DNA from: an uncultured Alphaproteobacteria bacterium | GTDB taxonomy: Bacteria > Pseudomonadota > Alphaproteobacteria > Rs-D84 | Direction: 5' to 3' | Length of the DNA stretch: 49,952 nucleotides | Assembly: GCA_944389525.1 (NCBI GenBank) | Contig: CALXMR010000002.1 | Location: 119,259-169,210, forward strand | The notes under the pieces: model-generated | Database searches by the model: none | What the model was told of the DNA's origin: nothing | The model's input: only the letters and a program-made list of their open reading frames with translations | In this document: one piece after another, positions 33,237-41,385 of the stretch | Numbering within the stretch: position 1 is the first letter of the stretch | Layout: the number at the start of each line of letters is the position of its first letter | Position numbers and translations under genes: made by a program

Positions 33237-34389
33237 TTCAATCAATAGTTGAATTTAACCCCCGTGTTTTTTGCCCGAACGAAAACATGTGTATATTGCT
33301 ATTACAGAACAATATTTGCTATACCGGCCGCATATTCAACTTTGGGTTGAATCAAAGTATGTTTTTCCGCAAACAATAGAAAAACGACATCCAGTTCAAC
33401 CACAGGTTGTGATACTAATGCTTTTGTTCGCAGCAAATGTACCTACATGATACAAAGCCAGGGCACCCAATGCCCAACTCTAATACAGGTTGATTTACTG
33501 CAAATGTTCAATTATGGGTTGTCGAACCCGCCACCGCAGGGGCATGGTTCAACCATGGGTTGAATTGCGTGAGAGCTTTCGTGTAATAAATTGGTGCTGA
33601 TAGAAAAACTGTCCAATTTATCAAATGTTTCTGTTATGATAGAAAAAATATTAAATTTGGATATTTTTTCTGCCGGTGCAAGCACATAATCCCGCGTAGC
33701 GTCTATCTATAAGTGAAGCACGACCTATTTCATCAGGACGAGAATATATCGACCTTTCCCATCTTTACCCAAAAATAAACCAAATGCCGGTTTTATCAAC
33801 ATACAATTCAACCTGTGGTTGAAATCGTGTCTATATTTGTCGTACAAATCGATAAATCAACGGTTATCTAATAAGGCAAAATTGTCGCGAAAGCGTGAAT
33901 ACAGGAATTACAATCTTGTCATGCATTAGCTCTCTATGCTATGTAATTTAAACCGAGTGTTCAATCATAGGTTGAAATTCTGTAAGTGTTCTAGTCAGAA
34001 TAGAATTATTGAGTCAACTCAACCACAGGTTGAATTAGGTCAGGGGGTTATCGTTATAAAAAAAGGTTTTACTGTGACACATTTATTGTTCGTTCTGAAA
34101 ATTCTGCAGCCTGTTCAACTATAGGTTGAGAAAAAATATGTTTTTAATTCGCCAGTGCCAGAAAAACATCGTCCGATTCAATCATAGGTTGTGCAAACAA
34201 GACAAAACTATTGTTTTGGTCGACCGAATTCAACCTGTGGTTGAATATTTTGTTAAAATCCCGCAGTGTGCACATGTTTTTGTTCAGGCGAAAATATGGG
34301 TTAAATTCAACCATTGGTTGAATTGTTTGAGTTTTTCTAATTTTATGCGCTGTACTGAAACGCTTTGGATAATTCAACCTGTGGTTGAA
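33237..34389. repeat. Array of 14 spaced 17-bp palindromes
   Basis: Consensus TTCAACCNNNGGTTGAA. Copies begin at 33237, 33335, 33395, about 33474 (degenerate), 33507, 33548, 33807, 33960, 34019, 34114, 34177, 34229, 34306 and 34373, mostly 41-98 bp apart with a 259-bp gap in the middle. Exact palindromes occur with different centres (TGT, ATG, ATT), so both half-sites are conserved while the middle drifts. Spacers also share a weaker dyad, ATGTTTTT...GAAAAACAT. No protein gene is credible here. Possibly a protein-binding array (partition, replication or repression) or multicopy hairpin element. Confidence 0.8.
33597..33674 (+). promoter_or_regulatory. Orphan copy of the AAA-ATPase upstream region
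   Basis: About 78 bp here match, at roughly 80% by eye, the reverse complement of 37453-37530, the promoter region of the AAA_14 gene. Shared blocks include ATAGAAAAACT, TCCAATTTA and ATAGAAAAA. No ATPase gene follows, so this is probably the stump of a deleted copy. Confidence 0.55.
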
Positions 34390-34651
34390 TATGTGCTTAG
34401 AAACACTCGCCCCAATAAATGCATAACAAAGACTTTGCCCCCCCTTGGCGGGACGGCCAACCCCGAACAAACTACACACGGATTAATCGTGAATTGCACC
34501 GTTTTTTCAAAAACGGCCGAGTTCCGCAGAAAACTTGGAATTTTTGTTTGCGGTTACATTGGCTGTGTAAATGTTGGGGCTAAATAGTATGATTTTGTAA
34601 TACCTTAATTGAAAGGCCAAGGACAATAACCAAGAAAGTAAAAATAAAAAA

Positions 34652-35182
34652 TTGCCAGATGTAATCAGATTAATTAACGATAAAAAACAGATGGAATTAT
34701 CAAATCGGGATAAAATATTGTTGGAATTAAATGAAATGGAATTAAAAATAACGGACAAGAAAAATAGATTATTGGATTTATATCTATCCCGCGGAATAGA
34801 AGAAGGTGAATACAAACGGGTAACAGCTGAATTGGACAATGAACTGACCACCATCATCAACCGGCGATTGAATTTGGATAACAGCATCAGTACATTTTAT
34901 GATAATTTGTCCCGGATGATAAAAATCGCGGATAACAGCCATTTTTTAATAAAAAGTTCGAGGTTTAGTGAAAAAAGGGATTTATTAAAACTGTTGACCT
35001 CGAACTGTTTAGTTGATGGAAAAAATGTAGTAATAACAATAAAAAAGCCCTTTGCTCAAATGCTTGAAACAAAGGGTTGTCTATCTTGGCTCGCAATTAT
35101 AGACAGACTTCGAACAGAAACATATGAAGATGTAATAAATCTGACTGGGTTGCTGGATGAACTTACGACCCATACCACATAA
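34652..35182 (+). pseudogene. C-terminal remnant of a large serine recombinase
   Basis: 176 aa from a TTG, or open from 34613. It matches the last part of large serine recombinases: the coiled-coil LLDLYLSRGIEEGEYKRVTAELDNEL and the terminal region KRDLLKLLTSNCLVDGKNVVITIKKPF. The catalytic serine domain and zinc ribbon are absent. It is the relic of an integrase that may have brought in part of the accessory region. Confidence 0.8.
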
Positions 35183-35265
35183 TCTGACACTGGGGTGATG
35201 TTTAGCATAATTTGAATCCTGACGAATTTATTTTGGGGAAACATATGATTAACATAATTCACACA

Positions 35266-35452
35266 AAATTCGTGAATTCGTGATTAGTGAAGTAAAAAAA
35301 TTTTTTAAATCCATAATAATAATTCAAGATAAGAATTATTCATGAAAAATAAAACTTTTTAAAAACACATCACGAAATCACGAATTGGGTCTGAATATGC
35401 CAGAAAACAGGGAAAAATAATTCGTGAAAGCATTCGTGAAATTCGTGAAAGA
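35266..35452. repeat. Cluster of ATTCGTGA iteron-like repeats
   Basis: About seven copies of ATTCGTGA or its complement: two in tandem at 35267-35284, two inverted near 35368-35385, three direct at 35421-35452. Clusters like this serve as Rep-binding iterons or repressor sites. No rep gene is in view. The rest of the 35183-35505 gap is AT-rich with no gene. Confidence 0.55.
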
Positions 35453-35505
35453 TATATCCAAACACCCTATACCTAAAATGGACATTGGAATACCTGTCTA
35501 AATAA

Positions 35506-35582
35506 ACCCCTTAATAAGCTTGACTTTTAGACACTTTCGAGCCAGGTTACAGCTGAACTTAAATACTCTATTTGGATTTATT
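35506..35582. repeat. 77-bp inverted repeat, left copy
   Basis: Perfect inverted match to 49876-49952 (ACCCCTTAATAAGCTTGACT ... TTTGGATTTATT). It ends 18 bp before the recombinase start and so holds that gene's promoter. Together the copies bracket the 14.4-kb defence island. Confidence 0.9.
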
Positions 35583-35600
35583 AAACAAAAGGAGAATGTT

Positions 35601-36161
35601 ATGGCAATCGTATTGTATGCTCGTGTCAGTTCAATCGGTCAAAATCTGGATCGTCAATTACAGGATTCTGATAAATACGATCGTATCTTTGAAGATAAAT
35701 GTTCTGGTAAAAATACCGACAGACCTGCTTTGCAAGAAATGTTAAACTATATCCGCGAAGGTGATGAAGTATATGCCCACGAACTGTCGCGGTTGGCCAG
35801 AAACACTTTTGATTTAATAGATTTAGTAAATAAAATTCTGGCCAAGGGTGTTTCAATTCATTTTATCAAAGAAAACCTGCATTTTTCGCCAGACAAAGAT
35901 GATGCCACCAGCCAGTTGATATTGACCATATTGGCATCTATTGCACAATTTGAAAGGACTTTGATACGAACCCGCCAGCGGGAAGGCATAGCAATCGCCA
36001 AAGCCAATGGCAAGTTTAAGGGGACTAAGAAACGATTGACCGCGGCACAGATTCAAGAATTAAAAGAACTGGCACAGAACAGGATTGTTTGGCCAATATC
36101 TGAACTGATGAAACGATATTCCATCAGCCGTGCATCCGTGTATAATTATTTGAATGGGTAA
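35601..36161 (+). CDS. Serine recombinase (resolvase/invertase type)
   Basis: 186 aa small serine recombinase. Catalytic Ser10 or Ser11 lies in VLYARVSSIGQN; also RQLQ, EDKCSGKNTDRPALQEML and ELSRLARNTFDLIDLV (the ARN.DL segment). A C-terminal helix-turn-helix ends ISRASVYNYL. AAAGGAG lies 7 bp before the ATG. It sits immediately inside the left 77-bp inverted repeat, the usual position of a recombinase acting on flanking sites. Confidence 0.92.
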   Translation: MAIVLYARVSSIGQNLDRQLQDSDKYDRIFEDKCSGKNTDRPALQEMLNYIREGDEVYAHELSRLARNTFDLIDLVNKILAKGVSIHFIKENLHFSPDKDDATSQLILTILASIAQFERTLIRTRQREGIAIAKANGKFKGTKKRLTAAQIQELKELAQNRIVWPISELMKRYSISRASVYNYLNG

Positions 36162-36173
36162 AGGCCACGGTGG

Positions 36174-37427
36174 CTATTTTTCCACCAGCCAATCCAATAT
36201 ATTCTTGTGTTCTATGCCATTATGGTTGCCACCACCCAAATCCATAGTCAGCAGGTATTTGGGATAGCTATCTTTTATAGCATCTAATGAAGCCAATTCC
36301 CGTCTTAAAACATTTTCATCTGATGTGGATTTGGACACTTGGTAATATTCCACAACCCCAGACCCCTTGGTCGCGACAAAATCTACTTCTATGCTTTTAT
36401 ATTCGCCGTTTTCCATTTTTTTGCCGACTTTGCCAACATAAACCTGGTATCCCCGCCGTATCAGTTCCAGATATACTATGTTTTCTAATATATGGCCTTC
36501 ATCACCTATCTTGCGACCCAGAACAACATTTCTTAGACCGACATCACAGGCATAGTATTTTGGCAACGAAGTCAATATTTTCTTGCCCCTGATGTCATAT
36601 CTTTCACAGGCATATAATAAATAACTGTCCAGCAACCCATTTATGTATTTGTTTATGGTGTCATTGCTGACCGTCTGCCCCAGGGCTTTTTCTATGCTGG
36701 ATATACTTGTTTCACGGGATATATTGTCAAACAAGAACTTGATTACTTCCGACAGTTTTTCAGGGCTTCTTAATTGATACCGTTCTATGATGTCTTTGGT
36801 TATAGTGTTTTTATAGACGGAATCCAACAGGTAATCTTCTATTAATTCAGAATCACCGTTGTATTTCAATGTCTGGGGGAAACCGCTTTGGGTTATATAT
36901 CTGTTAAAATCAGCCATCAGATTGGCGGATTCTGTTATGCTTTCCCCCGGATGCAGACCGTCCAGAAATTCCTTGAACGACAATGGTTGCATTTTTATTT
37001 CTATATACCGACCGCCTAATAAAGTCCCAAGCTTGCTGGAAAACATATATGCATTTGATCCAGTCAGATATAAATCTATGTTATCTTTGCTCCGCAGGCT
37101 GTTGGCTACTTCCTGCCAATCTTTGACCAGCTGGACTTCGTCCAAGAACACATAGTTTAATTTGTCTGGCTGTACCATATTCAATATATGGTTGTACAGG
37201 GCGGTTGGTTCGTGCAGCCATTTGTTTTCCAATAAATCCAAATCTATTTTATGTATCTGGGGTTCTGATGTGCCATTGGCCAACAGGTGCGATTTGAATA
37301 AGTCCAATAACTTGGATTTTCCACACCGCCGCACCCCTGTGATTATCTTTATCAGGGTTGTATCCGCGGACCATTTTATCAATTTTTCCAGATATTCTGG
37401 GCGATTTATCAGTTTTTCTTCTGGCAT
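36174..37427 (-). CDS. AAA_14/DUF4143 family ATPase
   Basis: 417 aa. Walker A TGVRRCGKSKLLDLF near residue 30, Walker B YVFLDEVQLVKDW near 92, sensor LTGSNAYMFSSKL near 120; the C-terminal DUF4143 half has a nuclease-like ending (KSIEVDFVATKGSGVVEYYQVSKS). This family is common and poorly characterised; it is often found in mobile and defence regions. Convergent with the recombinase gene. Upstream dyad-rich promoter at 37453-37530. Confidence 0.9.
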   Translation of the reverse strand: MPEEKLINRPEYLEKLIKWSADTTLIKIITGVRRCGKSKLLDLFKSHLLANGTSEPQIHKIDLDLLENKWLHEPTALYNHILNMVQPDKLNYVFLDEVQLVKDWQEVANSLRSKDNIDLYLTGSNAYMFSSKLGTLLGGRYIEIKMQPLSFKEFLDGLHPGESITESANLMADFNRYITQSGFPQTLKYNGDSELIEDYLLDSVYKNTITKDIIERYQLRSPEKLSEVIKFLFDNISRETSISSIEKALGQTVSNDTINKYINGLLDSYLLYACERYDIRGKKILTSLPKYYACDVGLRNVVLGRKIGDEGHILENIVYLELIRRGYQVYVGKVGKKMENGEYKSIEVDFVATKGSGVVEYYQVSKSTSDENVLRRELASLDAIKDSYPKYLLTMDLGGGNHNGIEHKNILDWLVEK

Positions 37428-37452
37428 ATCAGAATCCTTTTACAGGTATTCT

Positions 37453-37530
37453 AATAGAAAAAAATGATAAATTCAACACTTTTTCTATTATAATAGAAAT
37501 ATTGTCTAAATTGGAAAGTTTTTCTATTAG
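37453..37530 (-). promoter_or_regulatory. Dyad-rich promoter region of the AAA_14 gene
   Basis: On the minus strand it contains ATAGAAAAACT, TATTATAATAG (palindromic -10 region) and ATAGAAAAAG. A diverged copy at 33597-33674 supports functional conservation. Confidence 0.55.
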
Positions 37531-37716
37531 CCCCCGCAAGACGATTATTTTTAAGAAATTTGCAGTAAAAATATTAAATTTTACGGATTGCTTAAAATCC
37601 CATCATTCCGTATACAACTTTTTGATTTTTGTGCTTTATTTTTTATCTTATTGTATTTTTGGGAAAAATTTGCTATACAGAATATGAAATAAACAAATAT
37701 AAACAAAGGATACAAA

Positions 37717-38835
37717 ATGGCATATGCAAAAGAATTTAAAGAAAAATTATCAAATATGGAAGCCGAAGCTTCAAGGGCACTAAATAGCATTGGTTCTTAT
37801 TACAATCAAGTAAAAGACTTGTTTCACGATATGACCACAAATTCACAAGACATAAAAACAACTTTAGACCAAGTTAATAAAACAAAACAGGATTTTGATA
37901 CCCAAGTAAATGATATAGTAAAGTTCTTAGAAGAAAATCCAGATTTACACGAAGAAGCCCAAAATCTAGAGACTGTTATTGAGAATATAAAAGGCCTTCA
38001 GAAGCAAATTGTACTTATTTACAAGCAGATATACGGCTTTGACAACAAAGATTCAAATGGCCAAATAACGGATCACGAAGATGGTTTAAAAGACAAATTA
38101 GAAAAAGCTTATAGTGTCGCCTCCGATAAAATTTCACAATTAGAAAAGGATTCTGAAAGAAAATATAAAGATTATTTGTCCGAATGGGATAAAAATTTTA
38201 ACGATTTAAAACAATCTATAGAAAGTTTATTACCTGCTGCAACTTCTGCCGGTTTAGCTTCTGCTTACAACGACAAAAAAAGAGCAGAAGAAAGAAGTTT
38301 AAGATGGGGTTTTGGTTGTTTCGTTGTGATAATTGTTTGTATGCTGGGTATCGGCATATCTTTGTTTATACCAGAAATAGCTCCAGCAGAAAACGATTAT
38401 ATAGCTTGGTTTTCCAGATTGATTTTAGTTGCACCGCTAATTTGGATTGGCATTTACCAAAATAAAAAAATAAATATATCGAAAAAAATCATTGAAGAAT
38501 ATGCACATAAGGCATCAATGATGCAAACATTTAATGGATTATTTATTCAAGTATTTAAAACAAATGAAGCGGGAGAATATATTAGTTCTAATAAAGTACG
38601 AGAAACTTTCTTACTACAAACATTAAATACCGTTAACAAAAATCCTGCGGAATGTATATCGGATTGCAATAAAAGTGATAATCCTATGATAGATGTTGTG
38701 AAGCTAGCATTAAAAAAATCTAAGAACGAGATATCGGAAACAACTTTAAGCAATATATTAAATGGTATAAATGGGGCAGTAAACACGAATGAACCCCAAC
38801 CAAGTAAGGAGCCGGAGGTTAATTGTGGTTGTTAA
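37717..38835 (+). CDS. Coiled-coil membrane protein of unknown function
   Basis: 372 aa. Residues 1-195 form long coiled coils (KFLEENPDLHEEAQNLETVIENIKGLQKQIV; LEKAYSVASDKISQLEKDSERKYKDYL, quoted in parts here: NLETVIENIKGLQKQIV and ISQLEKDSERKYKDYL). Two membrane segments follow at about 205-225 (GCFVVIIVCMLGIGISLFI) and 235-250 (LILVAPLIWIGIY). A helical cytoplasmic tail ends NCGC. The shape resembles membrane sensors of defence systems, but no family is recognised. AAAGGA upstream, terminator downstream. Confidence 0.75.
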   Translation: MAYAKEFKEKLSNMEAEASRALNSIGSYYNQVKDLFHDMTTNSQDIKTTLDQVNKTKQDFDTQVNDIVKFLEENPDLHEEAQNLETVIENIKGLQKQIVLIYKQIYGFDNKDSNGQITDHEDGLKDKLEKAYSVASDKISQLEKDSERKYKDYLSEWDKNFNDLKQSIESLLPAATSAGLASAYNDKKRAEERSLRWGFGCFVVIIVCMLGIGISLFIPEIAPAENDYIAWFSRLILVAPLIWIGIYQNKKINISKKIIEEYAHKASMMQTFNGLFIQVFKTNEAGEYISSNKVRETFLLQTLNTVNKNPAECISDCNKSDNPMIDVVKLALKKSKNEISETTLSNILNGINGAVNTNEPQPSKEPEVNCGC

Positions 38836-38837
38836 AT

Positions 38838-38868
38838 AAAAACCGCCATAACGGCGGTTTATTTATAG
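38838..38868 (+). terminator. Terminator of the coiled-coil membrane protein gene
   Basis: AACCGCC ATAA CGGCGGTT with TTATTTAT. Also in position to end the convergent gene at 38880. Confidence 0.7.
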
Positions 38869-38879
38869 GGATAACTGAA

Positions 38880-39665
38880 TTACCCCGTTATCATTTTTAC
38901 TTCCTGTTCAATATATTTCAATCTGCAATGGCTGTAACCGAATTTAACGGCATCTGCCAATAATATTTCCAATAATTCCGCCGCAGGTGGAGATTCCTTT
39001 ACAATTGCCAACCAATACATACGAAAACAGCAGTATAAATCCGCGGCCTCTATAAAAAGTTTGCCATATATCAGTTGGTTGCCGGATAGTTTCTTTGGCT
39101 CTTTCAAATCATATTGGGCAAGATCTATATTTTTTGGTGCTTTAATATTGTTGTCTGTATATAAAGTATCTTTAATCAGCTGTGCAAAATTGTTTTTTGC
39201 GGTTTTATAATCGTGCTCTATATCTAATACAGTTCGTTTTTCTTCATCTGGTTGCAAATCATAGGCATATTGTATAAACTGCCTTAACAAGAAATCAAAC
39301 AGTTCCAAAAATACAGGTCTGACGGGATGTGTAAGCTTCGCCTTTTGCAGAAATGTACTTAGGGTAATATTTGAAGTTTTCGCCACAGTGTTTTGATTAT
39401 AAGTTTCTTGTTGAGAAAACATATCTTCCAGTTCTTCATCAGAATAACTGAACCATTGTTTTTCATCCGCTGTTTCAGCAGGGGTTAAATCAAGCCTGTT
39501 ATTTATTGCATATGCTAATTCCTGGACACTGTTTTCTTTGAAGTCAAGGACGGCATTAAAATAGTCCAAAAAGTCCTTTGGACATTCAATCATATGTACT
39601 TTTTCGCCTTCGTGTATAGATACATATTCACTATTTTGATTAACTGTTTGCTTATATTCTGACAT
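38880..39665 (-). CDS. Protein of unknown function, 261 aa
   Basis: Soluble, mostly helical, acidic. Starts MSEYKQTVNQNSEYVSIHEGEKVHM. No motif recognised; contains FLELFDFLLRQFIQYAYDLQPDEE and a Cys/Tyr-rich segment (ADLYCCFRMYWLAIV). It lies between the coiled-coil membrane protein and the invertase. Island-type base composition. Could be cargo or part of the neighbouring defence genes. Confidence 0.65.
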   Translation of the reverse strand: MSEYKQTVNQNSEYVSIHEGEKVHMIECPKDFLDYFNAVLDFKENSVQELAYAINNRLDLTPAETADEKQWFSYSDEELEDMFSQQETYNQNTVAKTSNITLSTFLQKAKLTHPVRPVFLELFDFLLRQFIQYAYDLQPDEEKRTVLDIEHDYKTAKNNFAQLIKDTLYTDNNIKAPKNIDLAQYDLKEPKKLSGNQLIYGKLFIEAADLYCCFRMYWLAIVKESPPAAELLEILLADAVKFGYSHCRLKYIEQEVKMITG

Positions 39666-39786
39666 TTCATCGCCCTTTGTTTAATCTATACAGTTATTTA
39701 TCAGTGTGAAATATTATTGTTTTACGAATAATTTATCCCGACCATTTGGCCAGATGATTTATGAAAACTGTCCAAAAACATCTTTC

Positions 39787-39822
39787 TTTTTTAAGAAAAA
39801 ATGTGCTAAATTCTTAAAAATG
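39787..39822 (+). promoter_or_regulatory. Orphan copy of the DUF6088-gene promoter/operator
   Basis: 35 of 36 bases identical to 48049-48084, including TTAAGAAAAA, TGTGCTAAA and TCTTAA dyad, and ATG. Here ATG is followed by CTC CGT TAA, so the gene is gone and only its control region remains. Confidence 0.7.
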
Positions 39823-39842
39823 CTCCGTTAAAACACAGAGTG

Positions 39843-40460
39843 TCACCCCAGTGAATTAGTGTTGATAAATATTTCCCGTTTTAAAAATTTTGCAAGTGTA
39901 GTTCTGCTGGTTTTTAACCTCTTGGCGATTTGTCGTTGAGAAATTCCTGATCGCAACAAATTTTCTATAACTTGTTTATGGACAGATAATTTTAGTGAAT
40001 TACTAAGTCTGCCCTTGGGTCTTCCCAATATTACTCCTGCTTCTTTTCTAGCAGCCAGAGCTTCTTTGGTTCTCTGTGATATTAAATTTCTTTCTATTTC
40101 CGCGGCTAATCCAAAAGCAAAGGCCAATACTTTAGATTGTATATCTGTATTCAAACGAAAGTTATCTTTTATTGTCCATACCTGGACACCAGAATTTGTA
40201 CAATGATTCAATATAGCCATAACTTCCAATAATTTTCTGCCCAGTCGGGATAATTCACTGGCTATTATAATATCATCTTGATGCAGCCGTTTAATAAGAG
40301 TTCCTAATTTTCGTTTGCTAACATCTTTTGTTGCACTGATGGTTTCTTCAACCCATTTGTCTACTGATAATTCATTATTTTTACAAAATTTATTTATTTC
40401 ATACCTTTGGTTTTCTGTTGTTTGTTTGTCGGTACTGACCCTTATATATCCGTATATCAT
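39843..40460 (-). CDS. DNA invertase, Mpi/Hin-type serine recombinase
   Basis: 205 aa. Catalytic Ser9 in IYGYIRVSTDKQTTENQRYEI; ELSRLGRKLLEVMAIL and FAFGLAAEIERNLISQRTKEALAARK are full invertase/resolvase motifs. C-terminal helix-turn-helix GISQRQIAKRLKTSRTTLAKFL. Similar in outline to Mpi, the master invertase that switches many promoters in Bacteroides. It lies 53 bp from the left 50-bp inverted repeat of the restriction locus, so it is the likely enzyme of that switch. Confidence 0.92.
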   Translation of the reverse strand: MIYGYIRVSTDKQTTENQRYEINKFCKNNELSVDKWVEETISATKDVSKRKLGTLIKRLHQDDIIIASELSRLGRKLLEVMAILNHCTNSGVQVWTIKDNFRLNTDIQSKVLAFAFGLAAEIERNLISQRTKEALAARKEAGVILGRPKGRLSNSLKLSVHKQVIENLLRSGISQRQIAKRLKTSRTTLAKFLKREIFINTNSLG

Positions 40461-40512
40461 CTTATGTTCCTATGTTTTGTACCTTTCCTTGTATAACCAT
40501 TATACTGGATTA

Positions 40513-40562
40513 GAAAATATGAGCGATTTAATTGAACAAGATGGTCAGTATATGAACTTTAC
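40513..40562 (+). repeat. 50-bp inverted repeat of the methyltransferase switch, left copy
   Basis: 49 of 50 bases match the reverse complement of 42139-42188. It encodes ENMSDLIEQDGQYMNFT in both copies, in the same frame relative to the specificity domain. Outside it the two copies keep about 70% similarity toward the cassette side. Confidence 0.9.
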
Positions 40563-41385
40563 CTCTGAGCCTTGGGTAATCCTTTCTCCAATAGAACAAT
40601 CAATCAAGGCTAAAATAGAAAAATATGGAACACCGTTAAAGAATTGGAATGTAAATATATACCGTGGAATATTAACAGGATGTAACGAAGCATTTATAAT
40701 AGATGAGGCCAAGAAAAACGAATTAATAGCCAAAGATCCAAATTCGGCCCAAATTATACGACCGATTTTACGAGGCAAGGACATTAAACGATATGGATAT
40801 GATTTTAAGGGATTGTATCTAATTGCAACCCATAATGGATATAAAGATGTTCCAAGGGTAAATATTGATGATTATCCTGCAATTAAAGAATGGCTGGATA
40901 ATGGCGGTATTGCATATAACGGCAAAGAATATAAAGGATATGAAATTATAGCCAAAAGAGCCGATCAAGGTGATACACCGTATAATCTTCGTAGCTGTGC
41001 TTATATGGACGATTTTTCTAAGCCGAAAATTGTATATCAAGAACTTACACAAGGTAGTCGTTTTGCTATAGATAAAGCTGGGGAATACTTCGTGTCAAAT
41101 ACAGCTTATTTACTTACGGGGGATAAATTACAATATCTCTTGAAAGTTTTAAATTCTAAGATAATAGAATTTGCTTTTAAAACTTATTATTCAACCTCAA
41201 TGGGGAACACAGGAATTCGTTGGCTCAATCAGTATATTATGAACTTACCAATTGTAGTCCCTTTGTATGATACAGAACAAGCTATTACAAATTCAACGGG
41301 GATCGAAATCGAACAACATCTTGGCGATTTGTATCATTTGAGCGACTTAGAGATGCAATTCATTTCTGCTTCAGTTAAACAGTAA
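40519..41385 (+). CDS. Silent alternative specificity cassette of the methyltransferase
   Basis: 288 aa. Begins with the same MSDLIEQDGQYMNFTSEPWV as residues 817-836 of the methyltransferase, then a TaqI-like specificity domain that resembles but differs from the active one (YRGILTGCNEAFIIDEAKK, IIRPILRGKDIKRYGYDF versus YGIKTGCNEAFIINEAKR, IIRPILRGRDIKRYSYEF). After about residue 130 the two diverge strongly, as expected for different DNA targets. It lies head-to-head with the invertase gene and tail-to-tail (52-bp overlap) with the active gene. It has no promoter or catalytic domain, so it is a storage copy. Confidence 0.85.
   Translation: MSDLIEQDGQYMNFTSEPWVILSPIEQSIKAKIEKYGTPLKNWNVNIYRGILTGCNEAFIIDEAKKNELIAKDPNSAQIIRPILRGKDIKRYGYDFKGLYLIATHNGYKDVPRVNIDDYPAIKEWLDNGGIAYNGKEYKGYEIIAKRADQGDTPYNLRSCAYMDDFSKPKIVYQELTQGSRFAIDKAGEYFVSNTAYLLTGDKLQYLLKVLNSKIIEFAFKTYYSTSMGNTGIRWLNQYIMNLPIVVPLYDTEQAITNSTGIEIEQHLGDLYHLSDLEMQFISASVKQ

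Noticed and set aside
33237-34389. CRISPR array
   Set aside because: Repeats are only 17 bp and variable, spacers are irregular (about 24-240 bp) and partly related to each other, and no cas gene is near.
33936-34587. Small open frames in the palindrome array
   Set aside because: Both strands show recurrent peptide fragments (IQPVVEY, IFNHRLN) that are simply translations of the palindrome; no ribosome sites or coding character.
40315-40518. Longer N-terminus for the silent specificity cassette
   Set aside because: It is antisense to the invertase gene; homology to the methyltransferase starts at ENMSDL.
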